The position numbers and the translations under genes were made by a program. Under the pieces are notes generated by a model, which was not told the origin of the DNA, did not search any database, and worked only from the letters and a program-made list of their open reading frames with translations. From Acidimicrobiia bacterium (lineage in GTDB: Bacteria > Actinomycetota > Acidimicrobiia > Acidimicrobiales > Aldehydirespiratoraceae), in NCBI GenBank assembly GCA_003231645.1, contig QIIW01000057.1:1-47263 (forward strand): DNA of 47,263 nt, written 5' to 3'. This document shows positions 15,388-23,762 of the stretch, piece after piece. Each line of letters begins with the position of its first letter. Within the stretch, counting starts at the first letter, position 1.

Positions 15388-16738
15388 ACGACCGCCCCGA
15401 CGACGGGCTCGCCTGCTTGTCGTCGGGGTCGCGACTCTCGCCCTTCTCGCCACCTCGTGTGCCCCCGACAACTCCCCGTCGGCGGGCCGGCCCGGTCCCA
15501 GCCCCGACTGGCTGGTCACCAGGGCCGGCGGTGCCGCGACCACGTTCGAGGTGGGCATCAGGTCGTTCAATCTGTCGGCCCGCAACATGGGTCTTCCGGC
15601 GCGGACCAGGTTCGGGGAGGGCGACCTGAAGTTCGAGGAGTTCTACACTCCCGCCACCGGCCTCGGGCCCGACTTCAATGCCCCCGGCTGCAACTCGTGC
15701 CACGTGGACAATGCCCGCCAGGCCGAAGCGGTCGGCGAAGGGCCGATCGAGGTGGGTCCGGTCGTCCACGTTTCGGCCCCGGGGGCCGCCGCCGGTATGG
15801 CGCCGTTCGACCTGCCCGGCTACGGAGTCAGGCTCCAGACCAAGGCCGTCGTCGGCCCACCCGAGGCCGAGATATCGGTGCACTGGACCGAATTCGCCGG
15901 CACCTACCCCGACGGTGTCCCCTACTCACTTCGCGAGCCCACACTCAAGATCGTCGGGCACCGTGGCCCCTTCCCGGCCGACACCCAGACCTCGCTGCGC
16001 ATACCTCCCCAGGTGGCCGGTCCCGGCATGCTCGAGCTGATACCCGACGCCGACATAATCGCCGCGGCCGACCCCACCGACTCCGACCGCAACGGGATCT
16101 CCGGCCGGGTGCAGTGGACCACCGACACCGCCGGACAGCCTCGCGTCGGACGCCACGGATGGAAGGCCGAGAACTACGACCTCGTTCACCAGACTGCCGG
16201 TGCGCTGTACGACGACAGCGGCATCGCCAACTCGATCGCCACCCCCAATCTTCCCCCCGAGATCACCGACACCGAACTCGCCGATGTCGCCTTCTACGTG
16301 GAGGCCCTGGCGATACCGGCGGGGCGCGATGTCACCGACCCCGCGGTCGTGGCCGGTGCCCGCCTGTTCTCCCAGGTCGGCTGCACCGGTTGCCACACAC
16401 CGACCCAGCAGACCGGTGACTCCTCGATTGCCGAATTCGCCGATCTCACCATCTACCCTTTCACCGACCTGTTGCTCCACGATCTCGGCCCGGGTCTCGA
16501 CGACGATCGGCCGGTTCTGCAGGCATCAGGGGCCGAGTGGCGCACCGCCCCGCTGTGGGGCGTGGGGCTGCTCGAAACCGTGAACGGACAGCAAAGCCTG
16601 CTGCACGACGGCCGGGCCCGCAGCGTTGAAGAAGCGATCCTGTGGCACGGTGGGGAGGCCCGGGCCATCACCGATCAGTTCCGCAACCTCACCGCCGCCG
16701 ACCGTGAATTGCTGATCGGATTCGTCAACAGCCGCTGA
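15326..16738 (+). CDS. Di-haem oxidoreductase-family cytochrome c lipoprotein
   Basis: Up to 470 residues. After a basic N-terminus comes a hydrophobic segment ending in a lipobox ('LALLATSC'). Two CxxCH haem sites are present: 'GCNSCHVDNARQ' and 'GCTGCHTPTQQ'. 'GLGPDFNAPGCNSCH', 'RIPPQVAGPGMLELIPD' and 'HDGRARSVEEAILWHGGEA' are typical of the di-haem oxidoreductase (old 'thiol oxidoreductase', DUF1111) family. The start is uncertain: ATG 15326 overlaps the previous gene by 62 bp, and TTG at 15350 is an alternative. It is probably a periplasm-side electron-transfer or peroxidase-like protein working with the cupredoxin. Confidence 0.85.
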   Translation: MCYPRSTTLTSVRSPFRRGPERPPRRRARLLVVGVATLALLATSCAPDNSPSAGRPGPSPDWLVTRAGGAATTFEVGIRSFNLSARNMGLPARTRFGEGDLKFEEFYTPATGLGPDFNAPGCNSCHVDNARQAEAVGEGPIEVGPVVHVSAPGAAAGMAPFDLPGYGVRLQTKAVVGPPEAEISVHWTEFAGTYPDGVPYSLREPTLKIVGHRGPFPADTQTSLRIPPQVAGPGMLELIPDADIIAAADPTDSDRNGISGRVQWTTDTAGQPRVGRHGWKAENYDLVHQTAGALYDDSGIANSIATPNLPPEITDTELADVAFYVEALAIPAGRDVTDPAVVAGARLFSQVGCTGCHTPTQQTGDSSIAEFADLTIYPFTDLLLHDLGPGLDDDRPVLQASGAEWRTAPLWGVGLLETVNGQQSLLHDGRARSVEEAILWHGGEARAITDQFRNLTAADRELLIGFVNSR

Positions 16739-16743
16739 GCGGG

Positions 16744-16869
16744 TCAGCCGATGATGGCGTCAACGATGAAGAACAGAACGATCACCACCGTGGCGAGGGT
16801 GATGACACGCAGGAAGAACAGTGACCTCGGCCCCACCTCGGGCTGTGAATCTTCGACATCCCCGTTCAT
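16744..16869 (-). CDS. Small single-pass membrane protein (41 aa)
   Basis: A 41-residue reading frame on the minus strand, ATG at 16869 and TGA at 16746-16744. The acidic N-terminus (MNGDVEDSQPEVGPRS) is followed by one hydrophobic helix (residues 17-41, beginning LFFLRVITLATVV). A TAGGCT -10-like box sits 8 nt upstream of the ATG, suggesting a leaderless mRNA. Convergent with the cytochrome gene. Function unknown. Confidence 0.6.
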   Translation of the reverse strand: MNGDVEDSQPEVGPRSLFFLRVITLATVVIVLFFIVDAIIG

Positions 16870-16915
16870 GGCCCCGGAGCCTAGAGCGTCGAGGCCGCTG
16901 ACAACAGACGGAATC

Positions 16916-17173
16916 TCAAGCTGCCGGCCAGGCCCATCGGGTCGCCGCAGATGAGAACAGCTCTGGAGTTTTGATCATCCCGACCGCCCGCCGCGAAATC
17001 ACTTCGAACGACGCGTTGCCGCGCACGGCCGAGACCATCTGCACCTTCGACCATGTCCCATCGTGGTACTTGTCACGTATGTTGCGCACCTTGTGAGCCG
17101 AGTCGACACAGCTCATGTACCACCGTTCACCCTGGGGTGTCCACACTCCCCACACCGGCATCGAGCGAGGCAT
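16916..17173 (-). CDS. Possible hypothetical protein (85 aa), uncertain
   Basis: A low-confidence ORF in a 378-bp stretch (16870-17247) that otherwise holds nothing recognisable. The sequence is protein-like ('GERWYMSCVDSAHKVRNIRD', 'GTWSKVQMVSAVRGNASFEV') and the local GC is visibly lower than its neighbours. A plausible upstream continuation ('FYPRNYWFVSVNTAGDASLD') lies in a different frame, so this may be the 3' part of a frameshifted gene or a fragment of acquired DNA. No family recognised. Confidence 0.35.
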   Translation of the reverse strand: MPRSMPVWGVWTPQGERWYMSCVDSAHKVRNIRDKYHDGTWSKVQMVSAVRGNASFEVISRRAVGMIKTPELFSSAATRWAWPAA

Positions 17174-17247
17174 CCCCCGCTGTGTTCACGCTCACAAACC
17201 AGTAGTTGCGGGGGTAGAAGAGTCGCTCCTCGGGGCATGGCCCGATC

Positions 17248-17904
17248 CTACGAAGTGAATCCCGCGGCCAAGGCAATCGACTCCGCGGCGGCAACCACGT
17301 CCGGTCCGAACACCGGCCCGGGATCATGTGTGAGACGCTGGATCGGCCCACTCACACCCACGGCCGCCGCCACCCTACCGTCGCCATCACGCACCGGCGC
17401 GCTCACCGACGCGACGCCTGCCTCTCGTTCCTCGACCGAGGCCAACCACCCGTCGGAGCCGACCTCACCCAGCAGCACGCGACCACCGGAGCCGAGTCCC
17501 AGCGGCAGGGACACCCCGGTGTCGACGATGGTACGGAGTCCGTGTGCCGACTCGAGCGATGCCAGGCAGATCCGTTGGTCGCCCTGGCGCACATACAGCT
17601 GAACCGACTCGCCGGTGCGGTCGCGGAGCCGTCGTAGCCCGGCCTCGGAAGCCTCGGCCAGCGGCCATCCCGAGGCGGCGGCGTGGCCCAGCGCCAGCAA
17701 ACCCGCACCCAGGGCAAACCGGCCGTCCGTGTCACGTCGCAGGAATCCGTGGATCTCCAGCGCCGTGGCCAGTCGGTGCCCGGTGGGGCGTGCCAGCCCG
17801 GTCGCCTCGACCAGCGTCGCGAGCGACATCGGCCCGCCGGACAAGGCCTCGAGAATGACGACCACCTTGTCAATGACTCCGACACGACTTATCGTACGTT
17901 CCAC
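17248..17904 (-). CDS. IclR-family regulator of leucine genes (LtbR/NdgR-like)
   Basis: N-terminal winged HTH ('GVIDKVVVILEALSGGPMSLATLVEATGLARPTGHRLA', read in parts) and C-terminal IclR effector domain ('RQGDQRICLASLES', 'GLGSGGRVLLGEV', 'VSAPVRDGDGRVAAAVGVSGP'). Divergence from leuCD with a 46-bp gap is the conserved setting of LtbR/NdgR in actinobacteria, regulators of leuCD and other amino-acid genes. The GTG at 17904 is preferred over the ATG at 17925: TATATT lies exactly 7 nt upstream, giving a leaderless mRNA, and the ATG falls inside the palindromic operator. 218 residues from this start. Confidence 0.85.
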   Translation of the reverse strand: MERTISRVGVIDKVVVILEALSGGPMSLATLVEATGLARPTGHRLATALEIHGFLRRDTDGRFALGAGLLALGHAAASGWPLAEASEAGLRRLRDRTGESVQLYVRQGDQRICLASLESAHGLRTIVDTGVSLPLGLGSGGRVLLGEVGSDGWLASVEEREAGVASVSAPVRDGDGRVAAAVGVSGPIQRLTHDPGPVFGPDVVAAAESIALAAGFTS

Positions 17905-17911
17905 AAGTTGG

Positions 17912-17930
17912 AATATATGTCTCATATATT
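17912..17930. promoter_or_regulatory. Palindromic operator with divergent -10 boxes (IclR gene/leuC)
   Basis: AATATATG TCT CATATATT is a perfect 8-bp inverted repeat with a 3-bp spacer, and very AT-rich in a GC-rich region. Each arm supplies a TATATT -10 hexamer: 17917-17912 for the regulator (minus strand) and 17925-17930 for leuC (plus strand). One bound IclR dimer could cover both promoters, giving autoregulation and leuCD control. Confidence 0.7.
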
Positions 17931-17950
17931 GAGATAGTCAAGGACCACTC

Positions 17951-19390
17951 ATGAGTCATCGAGAAACCGGAAGCACACCCCGAACCCTCAGCCAGAAGGT
18001 ATGGGACCGCCACGTGGTCACTCCCGGCATCGGCGGTCAACCCGACCTCCTCTACATCGATCTGCACCTCGTCCACGAGGTCACCTCGCCCCAGGCCTTC
18101 GACGGACTCCGCCTCACCGGACGGCGGGTGAGGCGCCCGGAGCTGACCGTCGCCACCGAGGACCACAACGTCCCGACCTCTGACACCGACCGACCGATCG
18201 CCGACGAGGTCAGCCGGATCCAGGTCGATACCCTCCGGCGCAACACCGCCGAGTTCGGAATACAGAATTTCGCCATGGGCGACCCCCGCCAGGGCATCGT
18301 CCACGTGATCGGCCCTGAGCAGGGATTCACCCAGCCCGCCATGACCATCGTCTGCGGCGACAGCCACACCGCCACCCACGGTGCCTTCGGTGCGCTCGCC
18401 TTCGGGATCGGCACCAGCGAGGTCGAGCACGTACTGGCCACCCAGACGCTTCCCCAGGCCCGTCCCGGCACCATGTCGATCACCGTCGACGGTGAACTAC
18501 CGCCCGGCACCACCGCCAAGGACGTCATTCTGGCCATCATCGGTCGGATCGGGACCGGCGGCGGTATCGGCAGGATCATCGAATACCGCGGCGAGGTGAT
18601 CCGCGGCCTCTCGATGGAGGGCCGAATGACCGTGTGCAACATGTCGATCGAGGGTGGGGCCAAGGCCGGATTGATCGCCCCCGACGACACCACCTTCGAG
18701 TACCTGTCGGGCCGTCCCCATGCCCCGACCGGTGCCCGCTGGGAGGCGGCGGTCGCCGACTGGAAAGACCTCACCACCGACGACGGTGCCGTATTCGACG
18801 AACAGGTCGTACTCGACGGCTCCGAGATCGTCCCCCAAGTCTCATGGGGCACCAACCCCGCTCAGGTCATGGCGCTCCACGGCACCATCCCGTCGCCTGA
18901 CTCGTTCGCCGACCCCGGCCGGCGCGAAACCGCGGCTCGGGCCCTCGAATACATGGGGCTGACCCCCGGCACGGCCATGACCGATGTGAGGGTCGACACC
19001 GTGTTCATCGGGTCGTGCACCAACAGCCGCATCGAAGACCTGCGAGTCGCCGCCGCGGTCGCCCGAGGGCGCCGGGTCGCCGACGGGGTGCGCACTCTCG
19101 TCGTGCCCGGCTCCGGTCTCATCAAGGCCCAGGCCGAGTCCGAGGGGCTCGACGAGATCTTCCGGGTCGCCGGCTTCGACTGGCGTGAGCCCGGGTGTTC
19201 GATGTGCCTGGCCATGAACCCCGACAAGCTGAGCCCGGGCGAACGGTCGGCCAGCACCTCGAACCGCAACTTCGAGGGCCGTCAGGGCCGCGGGGGACGC
19301 ACCCACCTCGTCTCCCCCGCCGTCGCCGCCGCCACCGCCATCGCCGGCACCTTCGCCACGCCCGCCGATCTACCCGGAGCATCATCATGA
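17951..19390 (+). CDS. leuC: Isopropylmalate/citramalate isomerase, large subunit
   Basis: 479 residues, aconitase family. '[10 protein letters not shown]' start region, '[35 protein letters not shown]' (read in parts), and the [4Fe-4S] ligands: Cys in 'VCGDSH', 'IGSCTNSR' and '[11 protein letters not shown]'. Isomerises 2- to 3-isopropylmalate, and citramalate to 3-methylmalate when paired with CimA. Downstream of the IclR-bound palindrome; its stop overlaps the leuD start (ATGA), so the subunits are translated together. Confidence 0.95.
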   Translation: MSHRETGSTPRTLSQKVWDRHVVTPGIGGQPDLLYIDLHLVHEVTSPQAFDGLRLTGRRVRRPELTVATEDHNVPTSDTDRPIADEVSRIQVDTLRRNTAEFGIQNFAMGDPRQGIVHVIGPEQGFTQPAMTIVCGDSHTATHGAFGALAFGIGTSEVEHVLATQTLPQARPGTMSITVDGELPPGTTAKDVILAIIGRIGTGGGIGRIIEYRGEVIRGLSMEGRMTVCNMSIEGGAKAGLIAPDDTTFEYLSGRPHAPTGARWEAAVADWKDLTTDDGAVFDEQVVLDGSEIVPQVSWGTNPAQVMALHGTIPSPDSFADPGRRETAARALEYMGLTPGTAMTDVRVDTVFIGSCTNSRIEDLRVAAAVARGRRVADGVRTLVVPGSGLIKAQAESEGLDEIFRVAGFDWREPGCSMCLAMNPDKLSPGERSASTSNRNFEGRQGRGGRTHLVSPAVAAATAIAGTFATPADLPGASS

Positions 19391-19980
19391 AAGCCGTGCA
19401 CATCATCTCGGGCACCGCCGTGCCGCTCGACCGCACCGACGTGGACACCGATCAGATCATCCCCTCCGATTGGCTCAAACGCGTCGAGCGCACAGGGTTC
19501 GGCAAGGGCCTGTTCTCCGAATGGCGCGACGACCGCGACTTCGTGCTCAACGACGAACGCCACGTCGGCGCCAACATCTTGATAGGCGGCACGAACTTCG
19601 GCACCGGCTCCTCCCGTGAGCATGCCGTGTGGGCGATCCAACAATACGGATTCGATGCCGTGATCTCCCCCCGCTTCGCCGACATTTTCGCCAACAACTG
19701 CACCAAGAACGGCCTGGTACCGGTCACCGTCGATGCCGAGTTCGGTGCCGCGCTCATGGCCGCCGTGCAAGCCGACCCCTCGCTCGAGATCACGATCGAC
19801 GTGGAGCGGCTCACAATCGAGGCACCAGCCGCGAGTATGGAGGCCACGTTCGCGCTCTCCGCCGGCGTGCAGGACCGATTTCTCCAGGGTCTCGACGACA
19901 TCAGTCTCACCATGCGCCACCTCATCGACATCGACGACTACGAGTCGGCCCGGCGCTCTTGGCTACCGACCACGTCGTGA
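19387..19980 (+). CDS. leuD: Isopropylmalate/citramalate isomerase, small subunit
   Basis: 197 residues from the ATG at 19387 (ATGA overlap with leuC). '[20 protein letters not shown]', '[20 protein letters not shown]' and '[15 protein letters not shown]' are the swivel-domain motifs. Forms a heterodimer with LeuC in the cytoplasm. Confidence 0.95.
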   Translation: MKAVHIISGTAVPLDRTDVDTDQIIPSDWLKRVERTGFGKGLFSEWRDDRDFVLNDERHVGANILIGGTNFGTGSSREHAVWAIQQYGFDAVISPRFADIFANNCTKNGLVPVTVDAEFGAALMAAVQADPSLEITIDVERLTIEAPAASMEATFALSAGVQDRFLQGLDDISLTMRHLIDIDDYESARRSWLPTTS

Positions 19981-19981
19981 G

Positions 19982-20650
19982 ATGAGTGCTGCCGACGGGT
20001 TCGCCGCGACCGCGACCACCTATGACCGCGCCCGTCGCGGGCTCATCCCCTGCTTCGATCGTTTCTACGGCACGGCCATCGACCAGCTCGACACGGCCGG
20101 CCGGCCGATCCGCCGCGTTCTCGACCTCGGCGCCGGTACCGGTCTGCTCGCCGCGATGGTGGCCTCCGCCCACCCGGAGGCGAGCCTGGTGCTCATCGAC
20201 GAGGTGCCCGACATGCTCGAGCAGTCGCGGTTGCGTCTGGTCGGCGTCGATGCCGAGTACGTGCTCGCCTCGTTCGCCGATGACCTACCGGCCGGCCCCT
20301 TCGATGCCGTCGTGTCCGCTCTGGCGATCCACCACCTGCAGGACCGAGCCAAGCAGGACCTCATGTGCCGGATCGCGAACGTGTTGACGCCGGGCGGGAT
20401 CTTCGTCAACGCCGAGCAGGTCGCCGCGGCCACGCCCGACCTCGACGCCCACCAGATCGCCTGCTGGCGACGCACGGTGGTGGCATCCGGGGTGAGCGCC
20501 GATGACCTCGCCGCCGCCGATCGGCGTATGACGGCCGACATCTGTGCCCCGGTGGAAGCCCAGTTGAACTGGCTGCGAGACGCCGGATTCATCGACGTCG
20601 ACGCCCCGTTCCGCGACGGCCGATTCGCGGTGCTCCGCGGGCGCCGCTGA
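19982..20650 (+). CDS. SAM-dependent class I methyltransferase
   Basis: 222 residues from the ATG just after the leuD stop (1-bp gap). SAM-binding motif I 'VLDLGAGTGLLAAMVA', motif II acidic residue in 'LVLIDEVPDMLEQS', and motif IV-like 'DAVVSALAIHHL'. A generic small-molecule methyltransferase fold; the substrate is not apparent. It is transcriptionally linked to leuCD but has no known role in leucine synthesis. Confidence 0.85.
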   Translation: MSAADGFAATATTYDRARRGLIPCFDRFYGTAIDQLDTAGRPIRRVLDLGAGTGLLAAMVASAHPEASLVLIDEVPDMLEQSRLRLVGVDAEYVLASFADDLPAGPFDAVVSALAIHHLQDRAKQDLMCRIANVLTPGGIFVNAEQVAAATPDLDAHQIACWRRTVVASGVSADDLAAADRRMTADICAPVEAQLNWLRDAGFIDVDAPFRDGRFAVLRGRR

Positions 20651-20789
20651 CCCCCACCGCGGCGAGCAGGAATCAGGCCGCGGCCGTCGAGTGAGAATTC
20701 GGGCGCGAGAAATCCAACGGATCCGGGAACCGGGGGGCGCCGGCTCTCGTCACAGGTGTGTTCCCACACGAGAGCCCCGGAGACGTCAA

Positions 20790-23219
20790 GTGCGCAGAGT
20801 CCTCATTGCCATCGCAGCCCTGGGCCTGGTGGCCTCGGCCTGCAGCACCGACAAGCCGTCAGCCGGCGGCCCGGCCGGAACCACACCAGCCGCATCAACG
20901 GCGACCACAGATCCCGTGGTGATCAAACTGGGCGACCAACAGATCGTGCTCACATCGTCGTTGTCGGGCTTCGGCAGCTGCGACGCCCTGCTCGAGCACC
21001 TGCGAAACACCGGTGCCGAACACGTCGGCCCCTACGGCTTCGATTCCGGGAACTGGTACGGCGGCCCGACCCCCCTCGCTGCGGACGGTGTGGCCACCCC
21101 GGGCCGTGCCGGTGGGGTGCCGACCGCCACGTTCGCGGCGTCGACTGATCGCTCGGTCGACGGGACGGCGTCAGGAACCGGCGCTGCCTCGGCGGCTCCG
21201 GCCCAGGAGGTGGCCGGCACCGGCGCCAACCTGGTCGAGGGCGTCGATTTCTCGGGCACCAACATCCAGGAGACGGGTGTCGACGAAGCCGACATCATCA
21301 AGACCGACGGTCGACGGATCTACGTCGTGTCGAGCGGTCAGCTCGTGGTGGTCGATGTGGCCACCAGAGCGGTGATCGGCCGGGTCGATGTGGTGACCGG
21401 CTCGACCGCCGAACTCTTCGTGAGCGGCAACGAGATCCTCTACATCACCAGCGATTGGCCCAGCGGCCCCCAGCCGGTCGATGTGGCCTTCGAGGGAGAC
21501 GCCTCCACCAGCGAAAGCGGAGTCGGCGGACCGGCTCCCCGCATCGCCGTGGGTGAACCGGATCCCAACGCCTATTCACCCCTCACGACGATCATCCGCA
21601 TCTCCGTGGCCGCCGACGGCACCCCATCGATTCGCGAGAGCCTTGCCGTGCCGGGCGACTACGTGAGCAGCCGGGCCGTTAACGGCACCGCCCGTATCGT
21701 GCTGCGTTCCGATCCGCAGAACCAGATCCCGTTCGTCTACCCGGCCGGCCCGGCCGGCGAAAAGCGGGCCGAACAATCCAACCGTCAGGCGCTGCTCGAC
21801 TCACAGCTCAGCGACTGGCTGCCGTCCTACACGCTGCTCGATGCCACCGGCCAAGAAGTCTCCACCGGACTCCTCCCCGACTGCAACCACACCGAGGCCC
21901 CCACCGAGTTCTCGGGTTTCGGCGTGGTGTCGGTTCTCACCCTCCCCATCGACGGGCCGATCGATCCGACGAATACCTCGGCGGTGCTCGCCCCTGGTGA
22001 AACGGTCTACGCATCCCGCGATTCGCTCTACGTCACCACCACCCGGTGGCTCGACAGCACCGAAGTGGCCGACGAGACCCAATGGCAGAGGGTGAGCGAC
22101 GCCCGCCGGACCTCGATCCACCGTTTCGACATCAGCTCCGCTTCGGGGGCCGCCTACGTGGCATCCGGTTCTGTGCCGGGCGACATTCGCGACAAGTTCG
22201 CGCTATCCGAATTCGACGGCTACCTCCGTGTGGTCTCGTCCACCGGACAGGCCTGGGACAACTCGTCGGAGAGCACTCTCCATGTCCTGAAGCTGGCACC
22301 CAGCAGCCTTGATCAGGTCGGCAGCGTCGGCGACATGGGCAACGGCGAGGCGGTGCAGTCGGTCCGATTCGAGGGGACCACCGGCTACGTCGTCACGTTC
22401 CGACAGGTCGACCCGTTCTACACGCTCGACATCTCCGACCCGACCAACCCACGGGTGGTAGGCGAGCTGAAGATCCCCGGGTTCTCGAGCTATCTCCACC
22501 CGATCGGCAACGGCATGGTAATCGGTGTGGGCACGGCGGCCGACAAGAGCGGCCGCACCACCGGGGCCAAGGTCTCGCTGTTCGACGTCACCGACCTGGC
22601 CAACCCACGCGAGGTCGCGACCTGGGTGGCGCCCGATGGCTGGAACAACGTCGGATGGGATGCCCGCTCGTTCCTGTGGTGGGGAGCCGAGAACACAGCC
22701 GTGATTCCCGTGACGCTCACGTCGCAGAATTGGTCGGGTGCGGTGGTCCTGAAGGTCGCCGACGGTCAGATCACCGAGATGGGACGTATCGACCACATCG
22801 ATCCGGGTGAGGTACCCGGCCGGACCGACTGCTCCGAACTCGACTCCACCGACATCCCTCCCCCCGGCCAGAACGAGTACGAGAGCGAACTACCGTACGT
22901 GGTGGCCGACGGCTCCGCGAAGATCCTCATCTGCAATCAGGGCGACAAGGGCGGGGCCGGCGGCTACGACTGCACCTCCGACCCGTGGTTCCAGACCGAA
23001 GCAGCCAGACTCGGCATCGATCTCACCGAAGGTCAGCGCATCGAAGTGTGCCGGCCCAGCGGCGGAGATGTCCATCAGATCGCCCGCACAATGATGCTTC
23101 CCGGAGGCGAGTTGTGGTCGATGAGCATGACGTATGGCGACCTCTCCGGTCGGCAAGCGGCGAGACTGCAGGTGAACGACCTCACCTCTCTCGACCGGCT
23201 GGCGGTGCTCGATCTCTGA
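20790..23219 (+). CDS. Secreted beta-propeller-domain lipoprotein
   Basis: 809 residues from GTG 20790 (MRRVLIAIAALGLVASAC lipobox), which gives a clean lipoprotein signal; the frame is open back to 20691 without a signal-like N-terminus. The core motif 'GTNIQETGVDEADIIKTDGR' followed by 'IYVVSSGQLVVVDVATR' marks the 'beta propeller domain' family (PF09826 type) of secreted archaeal and bacterial proteins. A long C-terminal half has repeated blades and several Cys ('ICNQGDKGGAGGYDCTSD', 'IEVCRPSGGDVHQ'). Function unknown, probably surface binding. Confidence 0.82.
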   Translation: MRRVLIAIAALGLVASACSTDKPSAGGPAGTTPAASTATTDPVVIKLGDQQIVLTSSLSGFGSCDALLEHLRNTGAEHVGPYGFDSGNWYGGPTPLAADGVATPGRAGGVPTATFAASTDRSVDGTASGTGAASAAPAQEVAGTGANLVEGVDFSGTNIQETGVDEADIIKTDGRRIYVVSSGQLVVVDVATRAVIGRVDVVTGSTAELFVSGNEILYITSDWPSGPQPVDVAFEGDASTSESGVGGPAPRIAVGEPDPNAYSPLTTIIRISVAADGTPSIRESLAVPGDYVSSRAVNGTARIVLRSDPQNQIPFVYPAGPAGEKRAEQSNRQALLDSQLSDWLPSYTLLDATGQEVSTGLLPDCNHTEAPTEFSGFGVVSVLTLPIDGPIDPTNTSAVLAPGETVYASRDSLYVTTTRWLDSTEVADETQWQRVSDARRTSIHRFDISSASGAAYVASGSVPGDIRDKFALSEFDGYLRVVSSTGQAWDNSSESTLHVLKLAPSSLDQVGSVGDMGNGEAVQSVRFEGTTGYVVTFRQVDPFYTLDISDPTNPRVVGELKIPGFSSYLHPIGNGMVIGVGTAADKSGRTTGAKVSLFDVTDLANPREVATWVAPDGWNNVGWDARSFLWWGAENTAVIPVTLTSQNWSGAVVLKVADGQITEMGRIDHIDPGEVPGRTDCSELDSTDIPPPGQNEYESELPYVVADGSAKILICNQGDKGGAGGYDCTSDPWFQTEAARLGIDLTEGQRIEVCRPSGGDVHQIARTMMLPGGELWSMSMTYGDLSGRQAARLQVNDLTSLDRLAVLDL

Positions 23220-23319
23220 GCCGCCCGCGGGCTCTCCCCCGGTGTCGTGCGGCCTTCTCGGAGGCCGTACCGGCCGCGTGCGGTAGCTTCGATGTCGAGA
23301 GTTCACACCGGAGGCACCG

Positions 23320-23745
23320 ATGACCAGGACCGTCGAACGAATCGTCAAACTGCTCAAGATCGGGCTGATCGGAGCCTTGGCCCTCGCCATCGTGCGCCGT
23401 TTCCGCGGTGGTGGACGTGCGGAGGTCACCGGATCGGCCCGGTGGCACCCCCTCGGGGAGCCGACACCACCGCCGGCCCGAAGCGGACCGGTGAGGTTCA
23501 CCGAGGCGACATCGACCTCCGACGACGAACCGACCGACCCGGCCACCAAGACCGCGACGGCGGCCCGGACCTGGGTCGAACCCGTCGATGGCATCTGCCC
23601 GGCCAGTCATCCGATCAAAGGGAACGCCGACTCGGGTATCTTCCACATCCCCGGTGGCACCTCGTATGAGCGCACCACGCCGGAACGCTGCTACGGGTCT
23701 GCCGCTGATGCCGAAGCCGACGGGTTCAGGCAGGCCAAGCGCTGA
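23320..23745 (+). CDS. Membrane-anchored protein with short C-terminal Cys domain
   Basis: 141 residues. One N-terminal membrane helix (about 12-26), a Pro/Thr-rich linker (45-85), then a compact domain 'GICPASHPIKGNADSGIFHI', 'PGGTSYERTTPERCYGSAAD' and 'AEADGFRQAKR'. This C-terminal module occurs repeatedly at the ends of actinobacterial secreted proteins (it resembles what is called a 'sunset' domain). Its two Cys and Lys/Arg-rich tail suggest a small disulfide or ligand-binding unit. GGAGG precedes the ATG by 5 nt and a TAGCTT -10 box lies ~35 bp upstream. Function unknown. Confidence 0.7.
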   Translation: MTRTVERIVKLLKIGLIGALALAIVRRFRGGGRAEVTGSARWHPLGEPTPPPARSGPVRFTEATSTSDDEPTDPATKTATAARTWVEPVDGICPASHPIKGNADSGIFHIPGGTSYERTTPERCYGSAADAEADGFRQAKR

Positions 23746-23762
23746 ACTCGTCAAGGGCGCGA

